Source: Planctomycetaceae bacterium
GTDB taxonomy: Bacteria; Planctomycetota; Planctomycetia; Planctomycetales; Planctomycetaceae
Assembly: GCA_003445035.1 (NCBI GenBank)
Contig: DLVV01000030.1
Span: 1 to 10,969 of the forward strand
Length of the DNA: 10,969 nt
Direction: 5' to 3'
Below the pieces are notes generated by a model that searched no databases, was not told where the DNA came from, and worked only from the letters and a program-made list of their open reading frames with translations. Shown here piece after piece: positions 1 to 5,812 of the stretch. Position numbers and translations under genes: made by a program. Position 1 is the first letter of the stretch. The number at the start of each line of letters is the position of its first letter.

Positions 1-326
1 GGATCCTCTTCGAGAATCGGCAGGATCATGTCCTTGTAGGACATGGCACCACTGTTGCCGAGGAACCCGGTCGGTTTCCGGGTCCTGGCCATCAGGTAGT
101 CGATGTTGAAAATCGAACGGCGACCGCGATTCGACGAGACCCGATTCCACATCCCGTCCCGGTAGTAGTGCTTGTCGTACTCGAAGTCGTACATCGAGTT
201 GGCAGGGTAGGACCCCATCGATGACGGCGGCATTCCTGGAGGAGGCCCCTGGGCCATCGCCTCGCGGCCCAACATCGCCAGGGCCAACAAGCAGATTGCC
301 AGCGTCAGTCGCTGTGACATCCGCAT
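1..326 (-). CDS. Exported protein, N-terminal fragment (possibly BBP7-like outer-membrane protein)
   Basis: Only the first 108 codons are in the window; the gene continues past the left edge. The start ATG is at 326-324. An AAGGA ribosome-binding site at 338-334, seven bases upstream, supports it over the in-frame ATG at 320. Residues 1-26 form a signal peptide: a basic start (MRMSQR), a hydrophobic core and an AMAQ-type cleavage region. After a Gly/Pro-rich linker comes a Tyr/Asp-rich segment (YDFEYDKHYYRDG), then an Arg-rich stretch and FNIDYLMARTRKPTGFLG. An aromatic 'DYLxxxxR' segment after the signal peptide recalls the start of BBP7-family beta-barrel proteins, which are common in planctomycetes. 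That match is from memory and weak. Secretion is well supported; the family is not. The gene lies downstream of the sugar-acid dehydratase on the same strand, but 249 bases away, so it probably has its own promoter. Confidence 0.6.
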   Translation of the reverse strand, partial: MRMSQRLTLAICLLALAMLGREAMAQGPPPGMPPSSMGSYPANSMYDFEYDKHYYRDGMWNRVSSNRGRRSIFNIDYLMARTRKPTGFLGNSGAMSYKDMILPILEED

Positions 327-428
327 CAGATCATCCTTGACTTACTACCGAACCGGGCAATTCACCCGTACCACATCCACACCAAGGTGCGGATCCACTG
401 GTTTTATCGGTCAGGAAATCTGGCAACC

Positions 429-435
429 TGTAACG
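429..435 (+). promoter_or_regulatory. Third copy of the TGTAACG half-site
   Basis: This is an exact copy of the 7-bp half-site of the dyad at 497-515, about 62 bases nearer to the exported-protein gene. It lies directly downstream, in the minus direction, of the possible -10 element GATAAT (441-436), where a bound repressor could block initiation. No opposing half-site is visible beside it, so it may be an auxiliary site or chance. Confidence 0.25.
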
Positions 436-438
436 ATT

Positions 439-473
439 ATCGGGGACATGCCGGATTTGGCGAATGTCCCGAT
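439..473. repeat. Imperfect inverted repeat (stem-loop or operator)
   Basis: ATCGGGGACAT (439-449) faces ATGTCCCGAT (464-473). They pair over ten bases with one bulged G, around a 14-base centre. There is no following T-run on either strand, so it does not look like an intrinsic terminator. It overlaps the possible GATAAT -10 element of the minus-strand exported-protein gene and the space upstream of it, so it could be an operator or a structured leader. The function is inferred from position only. Confidence 0.3.
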
Positions 474-496
474 GATCGGGGTTGTGAGGGGGGAAT

Positions 497-515
497 TGTA
501 ACGCAACACGTTACA
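497..515. promoter_or_regulatory. Perfect 7-5-7 dyad, candidate operator
   Basis: The sequence TGTAACGCAACACGTTACA is a perfect inverted repeat: two 7-bp arms, TGTAACG and CGTTACA, around CAACA. The size and spacing suit a dimeric helix-turn-helix regulator. In the minus direction it sits about 18 bases downstream of the possible -10 element TATAAG (538-533), a repressor-like position, and upstream of the exported-protein gene. A third copy of the arm occurs at 429-435. I cannot name the regulator, and no regulator gene is in the window. Confidence 0.4.
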
Positions 516-550
516 GAGAAACGAGTTGCGAACTTATATCCACCAATTCC

Positions 551-565
551 ACCTGTCTCACAGGT
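551..565 (-). terminator. Short stem-loop after the dehydratase stop
   Basis: ACCTGT (551-556) and ACAGGT (560-565) form a perfect 6-bp stem with a 3-base loop, ten bases past the stop codon of the minus-strand dehydratase. There is no T-run after it in the minus direction, so it is at best a weak or non-canonical terminator or an mRNA 3' end hairpin. Confidence 0.25.
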
Positions 566-575
566 CGTTCATCGC

Positions 576-2132
576 TCACAAAACCGGCCCGATTGACCAC
601 GGACAGAACTCCTCTTCCCCGATCCCCTGGGCCTCGCTCTTGGTCTGTTTCCCGCTGGCGACGTCAACAATCTCGTCGAAAATCTCCTCGCCGACCTCTT
701 CGACCGTTGCCCCCTCGAGAATACGACCGGCATTCACATCCATGTCATCGCTCATCCGGTCGAACATCGGGCTGTTGGAGGAGATCTTGATGCAGGGAAC
801 CGGCTTGCACCCGAAACAACTGCCTCGGCCGGTGGTGAACACGAGCACGTTGGCCCCTCCGGCAACCATGCCGGTGATCGAAGCGGGGTCGTAACCGGGT
901 GTGTCCATCACGACAAACCCCTTGGCCGTCACCGCCTCCGCGTACCGGTAAACCTCCTTCAGGGCCGTGCTGCCGCCCTTGGCAATCGCCCCGAGAGACT
1001 TCTCGTAAATCGTCGTCAGGCCCCCCTTCTTGTTCCCCACCGACGGGTTGTTGTTGATCTCGGCCCCGAATTTCGCCGCATAGTCCTTCCACCAATCGAT
1101 CAACGCCACCAGTTTTTCACCGACCTCCGGACTCGACGCCCGCCGGGTCAAGAGATGCTCGCCCCCGTAGATCTCGGGAGTCTCGCCCAGGATCGACGTC
1201 GCCCCGGCGGCCACCAGCATGTCACTGGCCACGCCGACGGCCGGATTGGCGGTGACACCACTGTTCCCGTCGCTGCCACCGCACTCGGTCCCCAGGATCA
1301 GTTCCGAGACCGGAATCTCGGTTCGCTCGACCGCGTTGATCTCCGGCAACATCTCCGTCAGCACTCCCACCGCGCGATCGACGGTCTTTCGCATGCCTCC
1401 CTCGTCCTGGATGTTCATCACCAGCGGGATCGGATCCGACGCCCGGCCGGGAACCTCGAGTTGCACCAGCCCGTGGCTGTCGACCAGGAACGATCCCTGG
1501 CCGGTCTCGCAGCCGAGCCCCAGCACCAGGTAGCCGCCGATGTTGGGATGCTGGGCAAATCCGGCGAGCGTCCGCGCCAACTGCTGGTGATCCTCACCGC
1601 CGAACTGCATCGCACACCCCCCCTGGTGAACCAGGGGCACGATGCCATCGATGTTCGGGTAGTCTTCCAGCAGCCCCTCGTCGAAGGCCCGGGCGACGTA
1701 CTTCGATGCGGTGGCCGAGCAGTTGACGGTGCTGACGATTCCCAGGTAGTTCCGCGTTCCCACGCGTCCGTCGGCACGACGGTAGCCCCGAAACGTCCTT
1801 CCGGTGATCGGGTCCGGTGGTGCGGGAACGTCGGCCGAAAATGCGTAATCGAGATCCAGGTCGCCGGGTTCGACGTTGTGAACGTGCACCCACTCACCCG
1901 GCTGGATCGACTCGATCGCGAATCCGATCACCTGGCCGTACTTGCGGATCGGCTCGCCGGCGGAGATCGGTTTCGAAGCGACCTTGTGCCCCAGTTCGAT
2001 CCTCTCGGATGTGGTGAAGCCCTGCGGGCTATCCGGAATGCTCGCCCCGGCCGAGACCTCGGCCCGTGCCACCAGGATGTTGTCGTCGGCATGCAGCCGC
2101 AGACACGGGCTGAAAGAAGTCTCGGTGCTCAT
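576..2132 (-). CDS. UxaA/GarD-family sugar-acid dehydratase (altronate or galactarate dehydratase)
   Basis: This 518-residue protein matches the full length of the metal-dependent UxaA/GarD family (about 495-525 aa). The family removes water from hexonate or hexarate sugar acids to give 2-keto-3-deoxy acids in the cytoplasm. An N-terminal SAF-type domain (about 8-90) contains GHKVA (48-52), KYGQVIG (64-70) and the HVHN segment (83-86). The dehydratase body follows: [13 protein letters not shown] (116-128), HQGGC (169-173), GLGCE (205-209), [19 protein letters not shown] (282-300), [10 protein letters not shown] (362-371) and [12 protein letters not shown] (433-444). It ends in PWSIGPVL. Several stretches resemble E. 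coli GarD more than UxaA ([29 protein letters not shown]), so the substrate is open. The start is set by GGAGAG at 2145-2140, seven bases upstream. It is divergent from the SIS gene; no isomerase, kinase, aldolase or transporter partner is nearby. The family call is firm, the substrate is not. Confidence 0.9.
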   Translation of the reverse strand: MSTETSFSPCLRLHADDNILVARAEVSAGASIPDSPQGFTTSERIELGHKVASKPISAGEPIRKYGQVIGFAIESIQPGEWVHVHNVEPGDLDLDYAFSADVPAPPDPITGRTFRGYRRADGRVGTRNYLGIVSTVNCSATASKYVARAFDEGLLEDYPNIDGIVPLVHQGGCAMQFGGEDHQQLARTLAGFAQHPNIGGYLVLGLGCETGQGSFLVDSHGLVQLEVPGRASDPIPLVMNIQDEGGMRKTVDRAVGVLTEMLPEINAVERTEIPVSELILGTECGGSDGNSGVTANPAVGVASDMLVAAGATSILGETPEIYGGEHLLTRRASSPEVGEKLVALIDWWKDYAAKFGAEINNNPSVGNKKGGLTTIYEKSLGAIAKGGSTALKEVYRYAEAVTAKGFVVMDTPGYDPASITGMVAGGANVLVFTTGRGSCFGCKPVPCIKISSNSPMFDRMSDDMDVNAGRILEGATVEEVGEEIFDEIVDVASGKQTKSEAQGIGEEEFCPWSIGPVL

Positions 2133-2295
2133 CAGTACGCTCTCCGGTCAGGAAGCCATCCGTTCTATCGGAATCGACGGAGGGCATCAATCAAGCCGCA
2201 AAACCGTCTCCCACGCAGACTCGGTCTTCTCACCCCCTCATCAAGCTGGTAGTTTTCCGCCACCTTATACCAGCCGGAATGATCGGAATCCCGCC
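2133..2295. promoter_or_regulatory. Divergent intergenic region
   Basis: These 163 bases separate the divergent starts of the dehydratase (minus) and the SIS isomerase (plus), so promoters for both must lie here or within the genes. On the minus side the GGAGAG site at 2145-2140 is a clear ribosome-binding site. On the plus side CTTATACC (2264-2271) is the only -10-like sequence I see, without a good -35 box. No strong dyad was found. Confidence 0.4.
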
Positions 2296-2925
2296 ATGAT
2301 CGGTTCTCAGTTGCCACCTCGCGAGTACTTCAAGCTCTGCAGCGAAACCTTCGAATCTCTCGATCTCGAATCGATCGAGACGATGGGCCAGCACATTCAT
2401 TCGGCCTGGCTCGACGGTCGTTTCGTCTTCATCTGCGGCAACGGGGGCAGCGGTGCCAACGCGTCCCATTTCTGCGAGGACCTCGGCAAGAGTTCGCTGG
2501 ACCCCAAGGACTTCAACAACGACGGAATGCCGCGGCTGAAGGTGCTCTCGCTGACCGACAACACGCCCTACATCCTGGCCTGGGGCAACGACGAGGGATT
2601 CGAACGGATCTTCGTCGAGCAATTGAAGAACTTCGCCTCTCCCGGCGACATCCTGATCGCCATCAGTGGCAGCGGCAACAGTCCAAACATCCTGCGGGCC
2701 GTCGAATGGGCCAACGACCACGATATGACCACGTGGGGCGTCACCGGGTTCGACGGCGGCCAGTTGCAGGAGATGGCCGGCCACAACCTGCACGTCCCGT
2801 CAACCGACATGGGACTGGTCGAGTCGGTCCACCTGGTCGCCTTCCACTGGGTCCTCGACGACGTCTACGCGCGGATCAACCAGGTCGGCCGCTACAAGTC
2901 TTCGGGCATCCGACGGGCCGCCTAG
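2296..2925 (+). CDS. SIS-domain sugar-phosphate isomerase, GmhA (sedoheptulose-7-phosphate isomerase) type
   Basis: The product has 209 residues and a single SIS domain; E. coli GmhA has 192. GmhA converts sedoheptulose 7-phosphate to D-glycero-D-manno-heptose 7-phosphate, the first step of ADP- or GDP-heptose synthesis for surface glycans. Family landmarks are in order: [16 protein letters not shown] (48-63) with the phosphate loop and Glu61 at the place of the catalytic Glu, LSLTDN (84-89), GNDEGFE (97-103), [15 protein letters not shown] (117-131), VTGFDGG (149-155), and VHLVAFH (178-184). His184 there matches the catalytic His180 of E. coli GmhA. The frame is open further upstream, but homology begins just after the ATG at 2296; upstream codons overlap the divergent promoter. 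The Shine-Dalgarno is weak (GGAA). No other heptose gene (hldE, gmhB, hldD) is here, so a different ketose phosphate is possible. The family call is strong, the substrate moderate. Confidence 0.85.
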   Translation: MIGSQLPPREYFKLCSETFESLDLESIETMGQHIHSAWLDGRFVFICGNGGSGANASHFCEDLGKSSLDPKDFNNDGMPRLKVLSLTDNTPYILAWGNDEGFERIFVEQLKNFASPGDILIAISGSGNSPNILRAVEWANDHDMTTWGVTGFDGGQLQEMAGHNLHVPSTDMGLVESVHLVAFHWVLDDVYARINQVGRYKSSGIRRAA

Positions 2926-2935
2926 GGCCACCGAC

Positions 2936-4015
2936 TCAGCGGGGCAACGGCACCGCCGGTGGATCAGCCGAGCCGAGCCGGTTGGCCGGAGCGGCAAACT
3001 GTCGGCCGGACTTCAGGTCCTCGAGCAGTCCGAGAATGACCTGAGCGGGAATCGCGTGCGATTCGGTTCGTCCCTCGCGGGCGATATTGATCCCCACGGC
3101 CCGGCCCTCCAGGTCGACCAGTGGTCCCCCACACTCCTCGGGCTTCAGCACCGTGTCGTGGGCAAACGCATTCGGGAAACCGCCCCGACGGAAACTCAAC
3201 TGCCCACCCAGCTTGTTCATGAAGATGCTGCGATTCTGCACGTGCTGAGCCGGGGACCCCAACCGTGCATTGGCGTCGAACTCGACCCGACCGCGACGGA
3301 CTCTCAACGGCAGGAGCTCGCCGGGACGAAATTTCCGGATCTGGTCCCTGAGGGCCTCCCCACGGGGAATCGTGGTGCCGGCCACGCGGGTGATCACATC
3401 ACCGGCCTTCAGGCCAACACGACTGGCACCGCTGTTGGGCATCACCCGCGAGACCCGGACTCCGCCGGCGGAATCCTCGAACCCGATCCCCAGGAAACCG
3501 AAAAAGTGCGGGATCCGGCGGCGGTGGATACTGACGACACCAACAGCCAGCGGCAGGTCACCGGGACCACAGGTGGCCAGCAACGACCCGACCGACGGGT
3601 CCTGGTCGGTCCGCCACGTCACCACCGGCAGGCCGGTGGCTTCGAGCTTGAGCATCGCCAGGTCGTGTTCGGGGTGAAGCCCCACCTGCCTGGCGGAAAT
3701 TGTCTTGCCGTCTTTCAGTTGGCAGGTGATCGCACCACCATTGATTCCGTTGACCTGGCTGGCCTTTGTCAGCACCCAGCCGTCGGCCGCAACGATCGCC
3801 CCCAGTGCCTTCTGTCGCCCGTTGACCAGAACCGCCACCGTCGCCCGGTTCGTCCCTTTGACGATCGGACGAAACGCATTGCGGATCGCCGTTCCGCTCT
3901 TGTAGAGATCCCGGGGCAACTGGGGGGGCGGGGCGGCCTCGACGACGGCTGCCAACAGCAACACCGTCGACATCAGTGCCGGACATGTCAAACGAATCAA
4001 GGCAATGCCACTCAT
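2936..4015 (-). CDS. Secreted HtrA-like pseudoprotease with PDZ domain inserted in the protease fold
   Basis: The protein has 359 residues with a signal peptide (hydrophobic core about 15-27, ending VVEAAP). Residues 57-160 look like the first part of an S1C (HtrA) protease: LGAIVAADGWVLT (71-83), HDLAMLKL (117-124) and LAVGVVSI (156-163). A PDZ domain follows at about 174-245, with GVRVSRVMPNSGASRVGLKAGDVI (185-208, read with gaps). The rest of the protease fold resumes at about 270-335, with CGGPLVDLEGRAVGIN (295-310). The catalytic His is replaced by Ser86 and the catalytic Ser by Cys295; Asp118 remains. It is therefore probably not a serine protease. It may be a scaffold or regulator of its neighbour. 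The ATG at 4015 overlaps the stop of the upstream intact protease as ATGA and has AGGAGG at 4030-4025, so the two are translationally coupled. A Pro/Ala-rich tail ends the protein. Confidence 0.85.
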   Translation of the reverse strand: MSGIALIRLTCPALMSTVLLLAAVVEAAPPPQLPRDLYKSGTAIRNAFRPIVKGTNRATVAVLVNGRQKALGAIVAADGWVLTKASQVNGINGGAITCQLKDGKTISARQVGLHPEHDLAMLKLEATGLPVVTWRTDQDPSVGSLLATCGPGDLPLAVGVVSIHRRRIPHFFGFLGIGFEDSAGGVRVSRVMPNSGASRVGLKAGDVITRVAGTTIPRGEALRDQIRKFRPGELLPLRVRRGRVEFDANARLGSPAQHVQNRSIFMNKLGGQLSFRRGGFPNAFAHDTVLKPEECGGPLVDLEGRAVGINIAREGRTESHAIPAQVILGLLEDLKSGRQFAAPANRLGSADPPAVPLPR

Positions 4016-5070
4016 GGGCCTCGGCCTCCTGCCAGGGTCACGGTGATCTCGACCGGCTTGCCGTTTCGCTGAATCAACAGCTTCAGCTTGTCACCGGGTT
4101 TCTTTTTCTGGATGTGGTTGAACAGGGAGTCGAATCCCTGGAACGTCTTGCCGTCGACCCGCACGATCACGTCCCCGAGCTTCACGCCCGCCTTGGCCGC
4201 CGGCATGTTGGGATTCACCCCGGTCACCGTGCAGCCCTTGTCGTGGTCGGTTCCGTTGATGCCCAGCACCGGCTTGCGGTCCCGGCTGGGCTGGCCAAAG
4301 GCCTTGCCATCCAGGAACCTCACCCAACTCTCGGTGTAGGCCCGGATCGGCACATGAAAATTCCAGCTGGTCGGAGCCCCGATGCGGCTGTGGATCCCGA
4401 TCACGTTCCCGGCCAAATCGAACAGCGGACCTCCCGAATCGCCACCCACCAGCGTGCAATCGGTCTGTACGAATCCGTTCGCGGTCCGGATCACCCGACC
4501 CAGCCGGACCACCGGCGGCCGTCTCCGGTCAAATCCACCGGGGTGCCCCAACGCCAGGCACCAGTCACCGGTGCGAACGTCCTGGGGCCGAGCCAGAGAT
4601 CGGAAGGGGAACGGCCCCTTGCCTTCGATCTTCAACACCGACGCATCCAACGTACGATTCAGCCCCAGCGTCCGGCCTCTCAGTCTCCGGCCATCAGCCA
4701 TGAAGACATCCACGCGGCGGTTGGGGGCGCCGGTCACATGAGCCGCCGACAGCACGTAGCCATCGGCACTGACGATCACACCACTGCCCGCCCCGTTGCC
4801 GATCCTCAGACCGACCGTCGCCGACGAGAGATTCTTGACCAGTTCCCCCACCCGCTTCTGGATCGCCACCAGGTCGGCCACGTCCCGCGGAACGGTTCGT
4901 GTCAACGAATCCGGCTGCATCGGCCGGGCCACGACCGGAGCCCGTACAACCGGCAGGTCACGGGGCAGAGGCGGTGGCGGAGGTGCCGGCGGATCGGCCG
5001 CGGTCAACGCGGGGGTCTCGGCAAACAACACCGCCGCGACCAACAGGGCCCAAAACCGTCCTCGCCTCAT
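4012..5070 (-). CDS. Secreted HtrA/DegP-like serine protease, S1C family, one PDZ domain
   Basis: This 352-residue protein has a signal peptide (1-24, ending ALTAAD) and then a proline-rich linker (27-36). The trypsin-like domain spans about 75-255 with an intact triad: His111 in SAAHV, Asp142 in TLDASVLKI, and Ser212 in GGDSGGPL. The substrate-loop motif ALGHPGG is at 173-179. A C-terminal PDZ domain covers about 266-350 and contains MPAAKAGVKLGDVIVRVDG (289-307). Proteins of this kind act in the periplasm, degrading or holding misfolded envelope proteins. It is shorter than DegP, with one PDZ domain instead of two, as in DegS, but it has a cleavable-type signal. The start is fixed by a GGGGAG ribosome-binding site at 5082-5077. 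A possible promoter lies upstream (TTGCGG 5144-5139, 18-base spacer, TAATTT 5120-5115). The gene is coupled to the inactive paralogue that follows it. Confidence 0.92.
   Translation of the reverse strand: MRRGRFWALLVAAVLFAETPALTAADPPAPPPPPLPRDLPVVRAPVVARPMQPDSLTRTVPRDVADLVAIQKRVGELVKNLSSATVGLRIGNGAGSGVIVSADGYVLSAAHVTGAPNRRVDVFMADGRRLRGRTLGLNRTLDASVLKIEGKGPFPFRSLARPQDVRTGDWCLALGHPGGFDRRRPPVVRLGRVIRTANGFVQTDCTLVGGDSGGPLFDLAGNVIGIHSRIGAPTSWNFHVPIRAYTESWVRFLDGKAFGQPSRDRKPVLGINGTDHDKGCTVTGVNPNMPAAKAGVKLGDVIVRVDGKTFQGFDSLFNHIQKKKPGDKLKLLIQRNGKPVEITVTLAGGRGP
4025..4030 (-). promoter_or_regulatory. Ribosome-binding site inside the upstream protease gene
   Basis: AGGAGG (read on the minus strand) lies within the last codons of the intact protease gene, nine bases before the ATG at 4015 of the pseudoprotease. 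This strong site, together with the ATGA stop/start overlap at 4015-4012, fixes that start codon and indicates coupled translation of the pair. Confidence 0.65.
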
Positions 5071-5230
5071 TCGGAACTCCCCTCATGGTCGTTGCCGGTC
5101 ACGTCGCCAGCCCCAAATTACGCAACAGCCATGACCTTCCGCAAGTTGAGCCGCCTTCTCGGTCCCCCGCGTCTCCGATATGCTAACCACCGCACAAGCC
5201 CTTCAGACGCCTCCACGACAGTCGGTTCCG
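5071..5230. promoter_or_regulatory. Divergent intergenic region between the protease pair and the rfbC operon
   Basis: The region serves two divergent transcription units. On the minus strand, GGGGAG (5082-5077) is the ribosome-binding site of the protease gene. TTGCGG (5144-5139) with TAATTT (5120-5115), 18 bases apart, is a possible promoter. On the plus strand, TATGCT (5179-5184) is a possible -10 element with a weak TTCTCG at 5156-5161. If it is used, it argues that rfbC starts at 5231 and not at the in-frame ATG at 5180, which lies inside it. All promoter calls are weak. Confidence 0.3.
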
Positions 5231-5812
5231 ATGAAAGTCCACGAGACCCCGCTGCCCGGAGTGCTGGTGATCGAACCACGCGTCTTCGAAGACGAGCGGG
5301 GTTTCTTCCTCGAGACCTACCAGCAGCCGCGTTTCACCGAGATGGGCATCGACGAAACCTTCGTACAGGACAACTGGTCCCGGTCGATCCGGGGCACGCT
5401 GAGGGGGCTGCACTACCAGCTCGAACGCCCCCAGGCCAAGCTCGTGCAGGTCATCGCCGGCAGTGTCTTCGACGTCGCCGTCGATCTGCGTCGCAACTCG
5501 CCCGCCTTCGGACAGTGGTTCGGCATCACGCTTTCCTCGGACAACCACAGCCAGTTGCTGATCCCCGTCGGATGTGCCCACGGGTTCCTGGTCACCAGCG
5601 ACACGGCCGATTTCCAGTACAAGTGCAGCGACACCTACCACCCCCCATCGGAACGGACACTGCTGTGGAACGATCCGGCAATCGGCATCGAGTGGCCACT
5701 GTCGGGTGACCCGACGCTCTCGGAGAAAGACCGCCACGGGACACTGCTGGCCGAAGCGGACTGTTACAACACGACGCTCGACAGCCCGGCGGGAGCCGTT
5801 GGTGATGCCTGA
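5231..5812 (+). CDS. rfbC: dTDP-4-dehydrorhamnose 3,5-epimerase
   Basis: The 193-residue product is a RmlC/RfbC cupin. It epimerises dTDP-4-keto-6-deoxyglucose at C3 and C5, the third step of dTDP-L-rhamnose synthesis for surface polysaccharides, in the cytoplasm. Motifs in order: PGVLVIEPRVFEDERGFFLE (9-28), QDNWSRS (46-52), RGLHYQ (58-63) with the catalytic base His61, DVAVDLR (81-87), IPVGCAHGF (111-119), YKCSDTYHP (130-138) with the catalytic Tyr130, and DPAIGIEWP (148-156). The length fits the family (about 180-190 aa). An in-frame ATG at 5180 would add 17 residues with no family counterpart, so I chose 5231, although its Shine-Dalgarno is poor. It is the first gene of a four-gene operon and overlaps the next gene by 8 bases. 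The other rhamnose genes (rfbA, rfbB, rfbD) are not in the window, so the rhamnose genes are not clustered here. Confidence 0.92.
   Translation: MKVHETPLPGVLVIEPRVFEDERGFFLETYQQPRFTEMGIDETFVQDNWSRSIRGTLRGLHYQLERPQAKLVQVIAGSVFDVAVDLRRNSPAFGQWFGITLSSDNHSQLLIPVGCAHGFLVTSDTADFQYKCSDTYHPPSERTLLWNDPAIGIEWPLSGDPTLSEKDRHGTLLAEADCYNTTLDSPAGAVGDA

Larger units (their letters stand above)
327..575. other. Non-coding spacer rich in inverted repeats
   Basis: There is no convincing gene in these 249 bases; the short open frames crossing it have no recognisable protein features. The spacer separates the stop of the minus-strand dehydratase from the start of the minus-strand exported protein. It is richer in A and T than its surroundings. 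It holds a small stem-loop next to the dehydratase stop, a perfect 19-bp dyad and a longer imperfect inverted repeat. It also has two possible minus-strand -10 elements, TATAAG at 538-533 and GATAAT at 441-436, neither with a good -35 box. It most likely carries the end of one transcript and the promoter and operator of the next. Confidence 0.5.

Noticed and set aside
1..6. BamHI site at the very start as a sign of a clone junction
   Set aside because: GGATCC also occurs inside the window (390-395, for example), so its position at the edge is not informative.
387..894. Short plus-strand open frames in the spacer and dehydratase end
   Set aside because: They have no ribosome-binding site or protein features, and they overlap inverted repeats or the dehydratase gene.
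1155..2252. Long plus-strand open frame opposite the dehydratase gene
   Set aside because: It is antisense to a well-conserved gene, has no recognisable domain and a composition rich in Arg, His, Asp and Gln typical of shadow frames in GC-rich DNA.
3056..4072. Plus-strand open frame opposite the pseudoprotease
   Set aside because: It is a shadow of the minus-strand gene, whose signal peptide, PDZ domain and ribosome-binding site are clear.
3976..5709. 577-codon plus-strand open frame across the protease gene and into rfbC
   Set aside because: It crosses two real genes and a divergent promoter region and has no domain or membrane features; its length reflects codon bias only.
5183..5737. Minus-strand open frame opposite rfbC
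   Set aside because: The plus strand carries all rfbC motifs; the minus frame has no family features.
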